From assembly GCA_003344405.1 (NCBI GenBank), contig NOWV01000096.1, forward strand, positions 1 through 64,000: a stretch of DNA of 64,000 nucleotides, read 5' to 3'. Shown here in pieces: positions 25,112 through 40,100 of this stretch. The first letter of the stretch is position 1. Every line of letters begins with the position of its first letter. This stretch comes from Trichoplax sp. H2 (taxonomy: Eukaryota; Placozoa; Uniplacotomia; Trichoplacea). The translations under genes and the position numbers were made by a program. The notes under the pieces were generated by a model that searched no databases, was not told the origin of the DNA, and saw only the letters and a program-made list of their open reading frames with translations.

Positions 25112-26074
25112 TTAAGCAATTGGTGAAACTTTAGCAAAATTGCGCATGGATTCTCGAATGGTTGTTCGAATTTCGTTAGAGAGTAAAGCATAAGCAACCG
25201 GATTGACAGCAGGATAACAAAATGCTAGATATTGGGCTATCTTCAAGGCCATGTAAAAATCATCCATTTTAAGGATGTTGCTCAAAATAAATGGATTAAT
25301 GGCTATTATATAGCATATAAAAAATGGTGACCACATGATGATATATAAAATCATAGTCATAGTTAAAGTAATCGAGACTTTACGTTGATTAAAAGAAGTC
25401 ACACGATGTTCACCGCCGACCCAATTACCATCCCTATGATAATGATGATTAATCGTTCTACGTACCATCTTAAAAATGCAGGTATAACATGACACCATGA
25501 CAATTATAGGAATAATAAAGATAAATACTATAACTACGTAATGGAAAGTTATTTCGTGGGATGAGGAAATTATCTGCCATGTTTGGCAATTATTCGATTG
25601 GATAGAGCGATAAAGAAATAATGGCAATATTCCTAATAAAATAGAGAAAAACCAAATGATACCGATGATAACTATTATTGTTCGATAACCGGAATAATGG
25701 CGACGATAGCGGAATAATTTCATCATCATTAGCCGGTCGAGACTAGCCACCATTAAATGGAGATTAATTACTGCGATTAACGTTACAGCAATAACACTGA
25801 CTATCGAGCAAAATAGTAATTGTGAATGATGAGTTGGATTTGCAAAATTTGGAAAGATATAGAAAAGAGCCAATAAGATATGACCAACAAACATACTTGC
25901 CATAATGATATGGGTACTAGTATGCAAAGATTTTCGATAAAGTATGACTAGTAGTAGACATAGATTAGTTAAGATGATAAGAATGCCAATCAAAGACCAA
26001 ATAATATAGTCTAGAAATTGATTATTAGGCAAGAATGGCGTAATCATAAACAGATTTGTTTTAGAAAAATTCAT
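25112..26074 (-). CDS. Orphan class A (rhodopsin-type) GPCR, single exon
   Basis: Seven-transmembrane receptor of 320 residues in one uninterrupted ORF with a real ATG. Hydrophobic segments are near residues 23-46, 55-75, 86-112, 132-155, 177-201, 236-260 and 274-299. Asn37 sits in TM1 in the family's GN position. Cys89 and Cys163 fit the TM3-ECL2 disulfide. The DRY motif is DRL (113-115). TM6 carries WSPFF (248-252) instead of CWxP. TM7 has NPVAY (291-295), an NPxxY form. No TM2 aspartate is visible. Both tails are short (about 20 residues) and the third loop is short and basic. Intronless class A receptors are common in early animals. The ligand cannot be predicted; a peptide or amine-like receptor is possible. 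Confidence 0.93.
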   Translation of the reverse strand: MNFSKTNLFMITPFLPNNQFLDYIIWSLIGILIILTNLCLLLVILYRKSLHTSTHIIMASMFVGHILLALFYIFPNFANPTHHSQLLFCSIVSVIAVTLIAVINLHLMVASLDRLMMMKLFRYRRHYSGYRTIIVIIGIIWFFSILLGILPLFLYRSIQSNNCQTWQIISSSHEITFHYVVIVFIFIIPIIVMVSCYTCIFKMVRRTINHHYHRDGNWVGGEHRVTSFNQRKVSITLTMTMILYIIMWSPFFICYIIAINPFILSNILKMDDFYMALKIAQYLAFCYPAVNPVAYALLSNEIRTTIRESMRNFAKVSPIA

Positions 26075-29000
26075 ACCGGTACTGACAGAAGTAGCAACGC
26101 TGGATAGTGCAATTTAAGCCATCGTTGTCTATGTACCTTATTTTCCTTCAATGATTAAAAAATACTTGACCTTAATTCCTAAATTAATTTAGATCTACAA
26201 TGATATAGCAGTTTTAATTTTGATGAAGTAAATAATCTTGATTGACCTAAAGAGTAAAATAAAATTTTAGAGTATAGAGTGTGTTAGAAATAGTCAGATA
26301 CAAATCTTGGATTAAACCATACAATATTAATACCGTCTTAATTTTAACAGGAATCCAGTAAGAATTAATATAGTATTACCTCATCCCTATAAATTTTGTA
26401 ATATTTAGATAGTATCTGAGCCATGCTTTATCTCTTAATATCATTTAAGACTACATTTTACTTTTTTTAATTAACTTTCGAATTGGAGACTCCGATGCAT
26501 CAATCTTAAACTTAAATCATTTAGCGACAACCTCCCCAGGCTGTAATTAAAAGCTTGGCAGTAAGTATAATCTACAACTGCTAGAATACTGTGCTCAGAT
26601 AATAGAGGAAGCAGCACCAAATAAATTTCTTTCAAGTCAGCACAAAGCATTTTATTTTTTGAAGTGTACCTTATGATGTTGGAATAAGTTAAGATTAATA
26701 GATAATCAATTTCAAAATAGTGCTTAATCATTCAAATATTGATCAAGGCTATGAATAAGAGTATTCTCCCCCAAAAATACGTTCTTTAAAAAAATAAGCA
26801 GAATCTATTCCTAAAGTAAATCTATCTCATTGTATTTCTTGATCGATAATTATTCTCAATTAAATCCTGCTGGTTTATACTCCCTACTGATAAAAAAACC
26901 CTAAGCACTACAAGGAATTCTGATATTTTTGCTTAGCAATTTTGTCGTTTAATTATATTGAATAACCTAATTTATGTTTAATGAATGCTTGTCAGAAACT
27001 ATTATAATTATCAATAGCGAAATTATTAATACGTTTATCACGGTCAATAGAATGCTAACTGCAATGCAATGCATATAAAAGAAGCATGTTAAAGAATAGA
27101 TATGCGCGTAGATGCCTAGCAATGATACATACAGTATAGACAATTATTAAAATAGCAGCATTACACAAAGATCATAGATAAAGATATTATCAATTCTTGA
27201 TAATAGCTATTTAAATAACAATAAAGGCACTGTAGCGTTCCAAAATTAATTCTTGAAACTAGATCGATTTATGTGCATTTAAATATTTACTTGGAGACAT
27301 TGATTAAAAGATAAGTCTATAAAAATCGCGTAAATTTCTTGCTCAACTATTGATATTGATAACAGCATATACCGTGCTTGACAAAGTATGAGATATTACA
27401 GACAGCCCATAGCTCTACACAATTTCGAATTAAAGTATATATGGTAAACCATCATGAATATAATAATCTACAAGTGACATGTCGCAAAGATCTAGAAAGA
27501 ATTAAAAGTGTAGTGAAGTGCTTCCAAAATAAGAAAGAGATCCATTGCAAACGTCTTGCAACTTATGAAGCCGTAATAAGCCCTTAACTATAAAATTATA
27601 ATCATTTCTCCTTTCAGCCATACATGCTAATTTTTACCATAACAAAAGCAAAAGAAATCATTTAACACAAAGATCTAATGACAACTTTTGTGCTTTAATC
27701 AATAATAAATTTACAGCTAATTTTTACTCTATTCCTGATCCAGATCTATTATCTAAATTCAAAAGACGAAGTTCTATTTTAAATTGATGAAAGACACTTG
27801 AAAAAATTAATTTTAAGCGTATTCATACTGTATGTGATTCTATTTGTCACAACTATTGTAGCCTAGTATAGGTACTACCTAAATAGAATTGAAACTTGAT
27901 ACATTTATTCAGTGTTAATGAACTATTAATAACCAACGACGTTAGCATTTTTTATAAAATATCTAGATGTTAATACTATCGACAACAACTTTGCATAATT
28001 CCAATCGTACTGTAATTAATGTTAATAATTGCAGATTCGTGGTGATGGATTATCTTTAATCCAATAATATCATAACTTATACTACAAGTATAGTGGTTTA
28101 TATCGCTTACGAAAGGAAATATCTGTTTTTGAATATTGCCACTGATTACTTGATCGTTTTTTACACCTGGGATAATGCCCACCCTTATTTCAAGTACATG
28201 TGAGAGAATTGGCTGGACAAGCAGGCATATTAAAAATGTAGACAGTCCTTTAGTAAGGTCAAACAATAAGATTTAAAACATTATATTGTAAAATGTATGG
28301 ATTAAAAAAAGTTTTTAGAAACAATTAGATATAGATATAAAATTGATCAAGAAATTAAATTTTGAAAGACAATTCTCGATTGATTTTCGCGTACATAACT
28401 TCATGGCTGATTATTACATTATTAAACACGCAATATTCACCTTCTAATAGCAATAATAATTTATTAGCTATAGCTATCACAATTCCTAATTGAAAGCTCA
28501 AAATTTAACACATAGAGACATTTTACTCATCTAACACTAGTAGAGCAAGTTAATAATACAGAATATAGAATCATTAATCAAACAAATAGAAATTAAAAAA
28601 GAAGTTAAATTGAATTGAAATTAAACTAATTCAAATGTATGCCGAATGACTTTGCTTATTTATATTACTATACTCTATCCTAGAAGAAGAATCTTTGTTC
28701 TTCTCTTACCCAAGTAACTCCTATTACGATGCGATAAGAGTGATATAACTTATTTATTACAGAGTATTCTATGATGTTAAATTTGTGAAAATTAATATCG
28801 TTGTCTTTAATCTACAAGTACCTATTTCATCATACGTATTCCAATTCTAGAATTATTTATTTCAGTCTAAATAACTTTAAAGATCTAATTACTCTTTAAA
28901 TTAATAATGATATCCAAAATAATTATTAGGGATTACTTGTTAAAACCTCCACTAATGTAGAATTATAAAATAAGTATCTAAAATGATTCAGTCTCAGTTG

Positions 29001-32000
29001 TAACGATATCGAGCAAAGCAATACAAATGTTAATTATACGTTATAAAAATAATAATACGGGAAGAGTGATTAATAGAGTCTATAGATCATGCCAAAATCA
29101 GATACGGAATTCTCGAAATATTATCAAATTAGTAATTTAGTACTTTAAATCCTTCTACCTGACATCTATCGCTAATTGCAGATTTATCTTTCGATTTAGG
29201 AATACAAATTTATGTTTTCGGAAAATAAAATCAAGAGTTTTTATCACTATTAATTTTGAACACCGAATTATAAATACAATAGAACTTAAAAGCAAAGGAT
29301 TGATAAGGAAGTAGAAAACTGAAACTAGTAATCGCTATTAAATTGATTTACTTTCTGGTTTCATACTCAAGTTGATAAAAGTTCTTGTAAATTCTGTCGT
29401 AGCCATATTATCAAAATATTAAAAAATCTGACGATATTCACTCATGATTCGATTTTAAAATCTTCAGAAATGGTTGCAAAAACCGAATCTCGAAAGATAA
29501 TTACTTTGCTGCTCATCTATCAAATTAATGTATGTAAACTACCAACAACAGTTGTACAATAATTCTACTACTCCAGCATGATCGTTATTTTGTTTCTAAA
29601 GCAAGATTTAATATAAGTTAATCAGCCGTGTTTATACTTTACCTTACACATTTTCTACGCAAGAAAAAATAAAGAGTTGGATATTGCTGGGTGAAAATTT
29701 ACGTGAATGTATTTCCTCTCCAAAAAAATTTAATCGCTTTTTCAGATTCCAAGATTACTTATCATTTAAGCTTTCAGTCGGCTACAAGTAAGAATTAAAT
29801 AAAATCAATGCTGCTTCCACTATTAATTCAACAGTTTATTGATAGATATTTTAATAGAAAGCTATTTTTAGTGATTTATAAGAGAGTAAATGATTATTTG
29901 TTAATGCTACCGTAAACAATTTAAAAGAGTTGCTGTAGGATATCAGCTATTGTTCTTTCATTAGAAGAGTTAACTGCTTGATTAGACATAACATTCAAGA
30001 GCATGCATTTTATTTTCAACTGATTAATTGTACTATGCTTGCACAAATAAAATTATAATGAGAAAGAAAAAAATCTAACTTCCAATCCTGACTGAATGCA
30101 ATTTCTCACCGGCAGAAATCACCGTTGTTCCGTACACTCGTAATAGAAAAAAGTAGAAAACATAGTAAATAGATTATTAATAACTTTGAAAAATATTCCT
30201 GCAGGATGATACTCTTTATAGATATTTCTGTTAATTAATCTTTGTAGAATAACACTAATAACTCTTTCTATTAATAAAGATTACTTTTTTCTGTCCAAAT
30301 TTTATTACTTCCTCATTATTAATTTTAATTCAAGTCATAGCTACTTTATCAAGAGTAGGTGAATATTTTCATTTATTTAATGATCTTAACAGGGCTATTC
30401 GAGTAGTTCCTGATCTTAAACAGGAAGATCATTAACACGAATTTGGCTATTTCAAATCAAATTTACTCCTAGTTCAATTAAAAATGGAAGATATGCCTGC
30501 TTGAGTCTGTTATAAAGCAAGTTGTAAAATAGTTTGATGGAGCCAGTCATTAAACCTTCCTTCTCGATAATTATTGTATTTTATATTCTGTAAAATGATG
30601 ACAATCGATATTTGTATTAAAATCCTTCTATTATTATATCAAATTCTTTTTCCGTGCCATTCTAGTTTGCCTTAAAGATTATAGCCCGCGTAGTACTGTA
30701 TACACTGAATCAATATAAAATGTGGCTCTCTAAGCTAAACGCTAAATTTAACATAAATCTTTAATAAATGTTTATTAAGTATCCAATTATAACTACAAGA
30801 TTTGAAATGTGTCTCAAAACTATACGATAAAAAATTATTAAAAACTGTTAAGCTTTGGAATCTCTCAGCATACAACTAGATATAAGAATCATTTGCAGCC
30901 TATCTAAAATAGTCCTTTAATCAACGTTTTTGTTAGCAAAATAATAGTATGTCTAAGCTAATTAAATAAAGCGTACTAAACATATTATAATTTTGATCGA
31001 ATTTCATGGTGACACAAGGTATCTGTTATTAAGATCTTTAAATATTATATCAAAATGGACTCCAGTAGTACTGTTCTGAGGCACGGTAGAAATTCCGATT
31101 GATAGATTCCTGGAACATACAAACTTAATTATATTAATTTTGAAAATACCAATATTAAAATTGTAGCCAAGTTGAATTACCAACTATTTTCTTGATAATA
31201 CAAATGTCAAATGTGTACATCGAATACTTCAGCTACTTCCTTAAAAATTTCATGGAACCTTCAATTATACAAAGTCATCTTTATATTTTCATGTTAGTGA
31301 CTAAGCTTTTAGTCGCCATTATAATGGTAATTCTTACTACCATAGAAATGTCACTGTACAACATAATTATTGAAGGTAAGTTCCCAGCTAAAATAGTTAC
31401 CGCTTTCATTTATGATGTTATTGACAATTGAATGAATTATTCTTTAATTTTACTATCACAAAAAGGAAACTTTCAATCTATGATTAGTTCCATTGATGAG
31501 ATAATAGTAATGTTTTTTAAATCGTCTTTTTCACTGAGTTAAAATCAAGATTTATTTAAAGAACAGAATTGTTGTTCATCTATTCAATTTACTTCAATCT
31601 TAACCCTTGAAAACATAATGTCATATCCTAAATCATTAATAACGGTTATCCGTAACTAACATAGATCAGCTAAAGTCGGCTATACAATAATGTCCACTGA
31701 TCATTAAATGCTTTGTCTTAACCATCGAGTAAATCTACATCTATGGGTCTATCTATTTTCGAAGCTGAAAAGATATCAAAATTTGTATATTGCAACAGAC
31801 TATTACTATTCATAGCAGTGTTTGCGATAAAGAAAAGGCTAGAAGCTGCAATTATTACTTTTGAAAATTGGAACGTATAAGTACCTTTCATTACTTATTT
31901 ACTATTTCTGTTTCTTAGCATAATCTTTAAGTCATGAAATAATATCACTTCTTAAAATAAGAATATTGCTTGTCGTCACCCTTCCAATTTGTACCATTTA

Positions 32001-35000
32001 TTATCATCGCATAAATATCGTTGTTGGCTACAGCATCATATCAATAACGAAAGAATATTGTAATTTAAGATACAGTAATTGTTTTACACTTCACATGAAA
32101 ATATCAATAAATGATAGTAATCGATTGTATTAGGTAATTTAAAGTGAAGGTGGAAAAGTTTACTTTACAAGTATTAGAAAATTGAACCATTGTAAAACAT
32201 CGAAATTTAATGAGCTTGCTTTGGTTACAGCCATAAAATATTTCTGTTACAGCTTTATCCATTAAAATAAATTGCTTTTAATTTATATTATTAATATTGA
32301 TTGTTTTTGTTAACAACAACCTATCTTTTTAGTTAAGCAATTAGTGTTGTTTATTCAAACTAGATCATTTATCTTTGTCTATTATGCTGGTTGTGCATAA
32401 AGCTGAACCTTGGATTAACAATAGATAATTGAGACTGTTTATCGCCTGAGCTTAAAAACGACAGCATCGGGCTGTAATTATACCATTTAAGTATAAGCAA
32501 TTTGTTAATGGCGGCAGCATGTCAACTCTTGAAATGCCTAGTTACGGTATAATCTCGTAGTTAGTTCATGTTTTTGTATTATAGTGATACGATGAGGAAT
32601 CTGTGAATACACTATTCTGCAAGTAAAGCAATAGCATTCGCGCTAGTAGGTGAATTTTGGTAAAATTGCTACTATTTTCCAACATAGCAAGCTGTTACGT
32701 GTAATCTTACCAATTACTGATTCCTAAGCTTACCGTATGATGGGATGTTCATTAATTTCTAGTAACGATCAGATATCGTTTCAATTCTCAACGTAGTCTT
32801 AGGTATCGGTAGTGGTACTTTATGGAATCGGACATAGCCGATACATAGATAATAGTATAAAACGATAGATAATTTTTAATCTAATCTAATAAGCAATGAA
32901 ACAATAAGATAATTGTCTAATATATAATCGAGACAACAAAATTGGATTAGCGAAATACATCACCTTTGTTTGGGAGTAATTATTAAGTAACAATGGTGCA
33001 ATCCATCTGGCCTTGATCTCTTATTTCATCTAACTGATCCTGCTTTTAATTGATAGGAAATGTTTCAATGCAGTTTATATCCTATCTATCTAATCTTACC
33101 AAGTATTTTTATTACAATAATTGTTTGATGGTAAATGCATTTTTTGGCATTCTTTCATTTTTATAATTGAGACGCTACAATATAAGTGAACCTTAATAAA
33201 CTTGACGCTAAACTTTTTAAGTTCATTATTACTTAGCTCAATGAATTCTCTACTGAATAATAATTCAAATGTCACATATATGAATTTATAGGCTCTACAT
33301 CAGCATTGATAAAAACACTTCAAATTTGCATAAAATTTTCTCTAAATCCTGCTACAATAGATCGCGAGCATTTCATATTGGTTTAATTCCACTAATAAAT
33401 CTTACCATTATTCGTATAAAATAATACATGTTAATTTAAACAGTATTTAAGGTAATGACTTCATTGTGATATTATTACTTTTCCCAGAATTGATCATAAG
33501 TAAGAAAATTTTATGGTTATATTAAATAGCAGTAAACATAGTTTAGAAACTTTCATATATCCGTGTTATCCTTTTATGCTAAAATAAAGGGTAAATATTG
33601 TAAACACTTAGATGCGGTAGTTATTTCTGAAGTCACCTGTCTAATTTCCTGCTTCAATCAATCATATTCTCTAATTTTAATTAATTTTTGTCCCAGTGTC
33701 AGATTTAGGGCACAAATAAGGAATGTAAAATAATTATGTACAAACTACAGCATCGTAAGAAGAGTATGTTTGCAAATGCTAATATTGTTTACTTCTTAGA
33801 GCTAGCAGATTAAAATATTCCTATATTTTCAAAGGGTTTCCAAAATAAAACTTTTCAGAATTGTTCTTGTATTTTATTTTAATACGTAATATTAAATAAG
33901 ATCGCTAATTTGTATAAGTAATTTATAAACAGCCATTGTTAAGAACGGTTCTAACCTTAAGAATAGATGCGAACAAAATAAACGAATGATGTTGCGCATG
34001 CTACTAGTAGTAGATCAACTATAAAATAAAACGTATATAATTGCTTTCGAAAGTGATTGTCTACAGCAAATAGATTTTTTTCATAGAAATGAAATTGATT
34101 TTAATGGCATAATAAATTTCATGTCATTTAGAAAGCAAAATAAAAAATCTTAGGGTTTTATAGAATTATCAACGGATACAAAAAGCTCAATCATGTTTTG
34201 TAGTTAAAGATATAATATTTAATACTAAAAATGGAAATTTTGCGAGAAAAATTCTGTATTTGGCTAGACAATTGGTGCTTCACTAACATTTTGTTTTATT
34301 TTACCAAAGCTTTTCTCTTGTAATCGTAAATTGCCTTTAATGATATAATGAAAGAAAGAGAAGTGAAATTATCCATTTAAAGACTAAAGATTACCGATTA
34401 TCGGTGATTAGATCTGAGTTTAATCGTATCTGTAGGAATAAAATAATCTTAATCGTGTTTTCTTCAAATAATGTTAGACACAGACTAATATTAATAGTAA
34501 GAATGCGTAAGGGAAATAGAATAGAAAGTAGATGAAATTCTCGCAATCTATCAATATTACGTGCGCAATATTCTCGCTACTTACAAATAATATTTGCAAT
34601 TTGAGTAATCACTTTTGATCTCATGAGGATTAAAACAATTGCATTCAAATGCATATAAATATATTTGAATTGCATTGAAGCTGAAGGATGATGGAATGTA
34701 TTGAACCGTAAAAGCCAATAATTAATTTGAAATCAATTTATAGAATAACAAATATTGAATTACAGGTGCACACCTTTCGATAAAAGTAGTCCTCGTAAAT
34801 CGACAGTTTATATGCTAAAATGAACTATAGAAAAAATAATAATATACAAAAAAATAACTAATAGGGGAAATGATAAGTTAACTTACGCCCAAATTTGAAA
34901 AACGATGAATTTAGCCACTGAGATAGCTTCAAAATGGTTTGATCTCCACTAAAAATGAACTCTAAGATTATACAGGTGCTTTAACAATGTATAATTGTCG

Positions 35001-37120
35001 GTCATTTATATTGAATAGAAAATATACCAACCGGATATTCACCGTTTATAGCTAAGGTATCAATGCTAACAATGCAATTTTAATTGTTCGCCTAATGTTT
35101 ACACCTACTACCCAGCTTTCTACATGCCAGACTAAGGTGACACCAATAATTGATAAATTGGCCATCAACTATTTCTTCATTATAGATGATCGAAATTCCT
35201 GTTATAATATGGTAAACGAATTCCTAAAAATTGAGATGCATCAGTTTCTAATTCAGAATACACTTATCAGCTTTAACTTTTAAATAAACTGATAAAGATT
35301 TCTCTACTATAATATTTTACTAGAAAATGCGAGTCAAATAATTCTTTCAGATGCTACACGTACTATTTAATAAAGATTAGCAAAGCCATTTTTCTGCAAA
35401 TCCAAAGGTCTTCATTCATAATCTACAATTTGCTGAGTCTCAAATTGTGCTTTCTTGATTTCCAAAACTGATATAATTTAAAATCAATTAAAAGTTTAAC
35501 TGTCGTCCTATTGTTGCTTATTTCTCTTTTTCTGATACCGTAAATTTTCATTATTAGGCCTCATAATAGGCTAACTATCGTGTATAACGAACTAATTAAT
35601 CTGCGTCAGATAGCGTACTTGGGTATTTGTAGAGAATACCACTATCCATGTGTCACAAACCAGCTTCGTGACAAGGATAACGTAAAGCAAATCTCTAAAT
35701 TACTATAGTCTCCGGGATTCAGTATCCCTACTCACAAGAATTTAGACGCCTTTGATCCTACGTTAAAACAACTATACAATTGAGAACTGCTTTATTCAAC
35801 TATCTGACGGGTTTATATACCCTTCTACAGCAGCTAACATTCACAAGTCATCTTATAAAAATACTTGGGTGAGAACATTTACTAACTAGTTTTTCACAGT
35901 CGGACTACAATATGTCCATTCACAGAATCATTTCAGCACACATTACAGCACAGCAATAAATTTACTGTAACACATTTATAATTAGAGTAATTCCTATTGT
36001 AAGTAACTAGTTGTAATATAATATCACTATATTATATTAACCAAATTTAGATATCTATTTCTTCACGGTAGTTCGTACCGTGACACCATGATATTATATA
36101 CTCTTTTATAGATAGATACATAGTTTTATAATATTGTCTACGGTATAAACTGATAATTACCGTAATGTTTGTTTAAATTTACTTTAAATTGACTAATTTT
36201 TTAGTAAAGTTTGGGATTAGTTTAGTCTAAGGCAGACCAGTAGTATTACTGTTCCAACTGACGGTAAGAGATCTTTAGTATTTAAAGTCGTACTATAGGT
36301 AAATGATGGGGAGGATAAACTGGCAGTAGATTCATACTGTTAGTTTACTCGTAGTAGTTTTTAACCTTTCGTCGTTAAAAATTTAAATTTGAAATGGTCA
36401 GTTTAAAAAATTGGTTTTTGGATCATAGGCATCGAGGATTAAGTTTATAAAGACTTGTCAGTATATCCAGTCAAAATTGATTGCTCTTTTAGCTTATTAA
36501 CAATGAGATTATTGAGAGTTGAGATATAAATGTACGTAAAAATCTAATTTAAGTGGGTATTGATGGTTACTATATCTGTATGTCATCAACAATTTACTAG
36601 GGTAACTTTCAGTATTGCAAGGCATGCAGTGGCCTAAGTATAATTTTCGAGTTTATTTCCATAGTAATTTCTGATATGAGGAAATAATGTCCGTTAGGTA
36701 GTTACTACGTGTTACTAATATAATGTATATCGGAAGCAGTAGATAGAAAGTAATTATCTAGCAAACGTGTTTTCCTATCTAACCTCTAGCCATACTATGC
36801 ATATGAATTAGAGACTTTAAGTGTAGCTGCGAGCATATCTTTTATAGATTTCTTTGATCTGGCATAGGTTTTGTAAGTAGTCATTAGAAATGGGTTATCT
36901 ACACTAATACCTATAATACCATTTAAAAATTAACAATTTCCTTTTTATTTTCTTATGTGTAGATTATATATGCACACTTTTGAGCATGATAATTATTTAC
37001 GTGAAGTTAGTAATTGAAATTTGATTTTAGTTGTTTTGCATGGAGTAAAATAATTATTATAACAAAGCTATAATACATTAAAGTAACAAGAAATTCGAAA
37101 TTTAAAAAATGATAATGAAT
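26075..37120. other. 11-kb gene-poor stretch
   Basis: Very AT-rich. I read both strands for family signatures and chains of in-phase exons and found none I can support. Open frames near 26471-26731 and 27976-28266 (minus) and 31192-31431 (plus) are isolated, low complexity or lack an ATG. The only local structures noted are the AT-rich inverted repeat and hairpin near 36.0 kb. The region could hold introns of a long gene, distal regulatory DNA or unrecognised fast-evolving genes. Confidence 0.4.
36012..36082. repeat. AT-rich inverted repeat and adjacent perfect hairpin
   Basis: Near 36015-36040 the words TAATATAATAT and ATATTATATTA flank a short spacer. At 36064-36082 CACGGTA and TACCGTG form a perfect 7-bp stem around GTTCG. 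No function is assigned. Confidence 0.5.
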
Positions 37121-40100
37121 TCAGCCATACGTTGGTGCGCTTCTAGCTTGCTCTATTTTTTGTCTGACTCCATTACATTTTAGAGTTAATTCGGCATGAG
37201 TCATTTTCAGTTGCTCCAATCGCATTAGCAGATAATCTCCCTTTTTGGATAAAACATGAGTTTAATCAATAAAAACTAGAAAAGTGGATCTCGTTCCTAG
37301 GTATCCTTAGAATCAATTAACTTCCTCCGCTTATAGAATATTATCTAGTTAACAAACTTACTTCATCTTTCTTTTCTTCATAATCTCGTAATAGTGGTTC
37401 ATTACCCAATAAACCACACTTTTCCCGTAGTTTTACATTTTCAATCCGCAGAGCATCTCTAACTTGTTTGTTGCGTGATAGTATGTCTCGTTTCTGTATA
37501 TGTAGACAGCATGGAGAGGAATTTAGGTATCAATTTTAGATTACCAATAATATCTACAGTATTGCTTTTAATCTGTTAATGATTAAGACGGCATTCAAAC
37601 CTGTGCCACATGGACTTCAACTTCTTTTAGATCATCTTTTAAGTCACCTGTCTCCGCCTATGTTGAATTAGATATGTATTGTATTGTAGTTTAGTTTTGC
37701 ACCATGTTATGTATCTAATAGCAAGTACAAGCGTTGTATAGCGATTTGATGTTGAAAATTTGATCTTTTAAATACCTGAACAAATTGCAGCTTTTCTTTT
37801 ACATGTGTTAAAACTTGAACTGTACTAGTAATTTTCTTACGCAATTTCAATATTTCCTATTATTATCGGAGTATACCATTTATTTACCGATGAAAACGGG
37901 AAAAAATTCATAAAGTGAAAGTGATTTAAAGTTATATAGCTAGTGTCTATAATATTTACTTCATTGCGCTCTTCTATCTTCTCATTATACGTTTGATTTT
38001 CAATTTTTAGCTGTTCGAAATCGATTAAATGTAGTCCTTCTGCTAATTCTTCTTTCTGCTTTAACTGTACTTCTCTCTTCTTTAGTTTATTCTTGGATTT
38101 GATATTTTCCAACCGAACTTGCATAACTTCATTATCTTTACGTAATTCAAGAGCCAGATATTGATCAATATCTTTCTGTGGTATAGTCTTACCAGATCGA
38201 CTGTTTATAGCATTTTTGGCTGCCTCCTTTTTGAAACCCGTAAATTCATTCCTGTTGATAATGAATATCGGTAATATTATTGCTCTGAATGATCAGGAAG
38301 AAAGTAAGCACTGAAAAACAAAATTTCTTGTCTTGATTTCATTACGTGAATTATTGAATTACCTTGCTTGCGATACTTTGTCTTGTTTATCGTCTCTTTT
38401 CTTGACCAATTCTTCAATTTGTTCTTGGATATTTTCCTTGACTCTTGTTTCTTCTTTATGTAGCTCTTCTAACGTCGCTGTAACGATTTAAGATAAATAT
38501 TACGTAAGTTTATCAAGTATCACAGTTTATCAATTTATTATATTTCAATCAAATTTTACGTAAATCTGAGTTAGCATCATATTTTACGATAGCTTACACA
38601 TGTATTTTAAATATCTTTGCTCTTGATCGGTAACATTTCTATCTAGATCTTGTTTTTCTTCAGTCTTTCGGGTACAAATTTAATGTGAGAAATGATTTGT
38701 GAAACCAATATCGAATAATTGTTGTTTGGATCTTACCTTCTTTTTCCGAAAGTGCTCCGCTAGTTTATGTTGCAGTTGCAAGTTCATAGCGTTAACTTGA
38801 TCTCGTTCTGTAAAAGCCATCTGTAAATGACGAAATGGTTACTAAGAGAAACTCTAATTGATAGTTTAATTAAATTATTAGATTTTATAAGCAGATTCTG
38901 TTTGCTTTTTTTGGGCACAATTATTCAGCAAAACATGTACGTGTATAGTTAATTCGATCAGAAAGCATTACCTGATACCGTTCTAGAAGGAAAGCTCGAT
39001 CAAATTTTGGAACTTCAAATTCTTCTATCTCTTCTTTACTGGTATTATATTCATCTTCGTCGTCACTTTCTTCCCCTTCCATAATGTCTGATTAATTAAA
39101 CAGTAAGTTTTTTCTTAATCGATAATTACCGAAGCAATTAATTTTATCTAAGTTTAGTGAATATATATTAACGCTTATAGAAACATTTCCATTTAAAATT
39201 AATATAAACAGTTTACCATCATTAATGCTATGCATGTCTTGATCGTAATAATCAGAAGTAGGGGTTTGCCTAGCATCTAAATCTTCCACTAGCTCTCGTG
39301 GTTCTAGCTCTTCGGTAAAATCGGCTTCATCTAATTTCTCAGTTAACGGTAGCATTGCAGGACTATTGCGACCACTTTCGTTAGGCCTGTCTTCGTGTTG
39401 TTCCTAAGTATCATACACGACATTATTTATAAGAAGAATACAATTCATTTAGCCAAGATGTATAATCAAATTTGTTTCGTTACCTTTTCTTCGTCACCTT
39501 CATGCTGATTCTCGTTTTCTGCTGTATTTTCTTCATCTGCTTCATTATGTAACTCCAGATTTTGTTCAACATCATTAGAATCGGCAATAACATCTTTTGC
39601 ATCATTTGGAGACTCTTCAGTCGTATCTTGATTATTATTATCATTATTACTATTTTCCGTGGCGACTGCACCTGTGTCGTCAGTATCTATTTACGATACA
39701 TGAGGGTTAATTTATATTTTGTGCAATCCTTTATTCTAAAATAGTATCAAACTATTAGTATATTTTGTTACAGTACCTTGTTGAGCTTTATCAGTATCTG
39801 AAGTCGGATCATGAACGGCTTCATCATTGGCATTTGGTGTGTCCTCTTTCACACCCTCTTCCACTTTCTCGACGTCAGCATTGTGAATGGATTGTTGACT
39901 TGCCGAACGCTCTTTAGAATTTTCTACCGTATTCTCATCCTCCTTCAATTCATTATTCTCTTCTGTTGGATCATTAGTTACTTGTTCGTGAGGTTCATTT
40001 TCGCTAACTATCGGAGTAGTAGCCACCTCTACTTTACTTTCAGCGACAACTTCATTAGTATTGCTCTCTACTGGATGGATTTCTTGTTGTGATGATAATT

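Noticed and set aside
26471-26731. Minus-strand 86-codon frame with LPLLSEHSILAVVDYTYCQ
   Set aside because: Protein-like in part, but isolated, with no supporting exons or recognised domain.
27976-28266. Minus-strand frame with a signal-peptide-like hydrophobic stretch then EIRVGIIPGVKND, reminiscent of ligand-binding receptor N-termini
   Set aside because: No ATG (it begins at TTG after a stop), and no following in-phase exons were recognised over the next 1.5 kb.
39562-40092. Plus-strand hydrophobic frames opposite CCDC96
   Set aside because: Antisense shadows of the acidic N-terminal exons of CCDC96.
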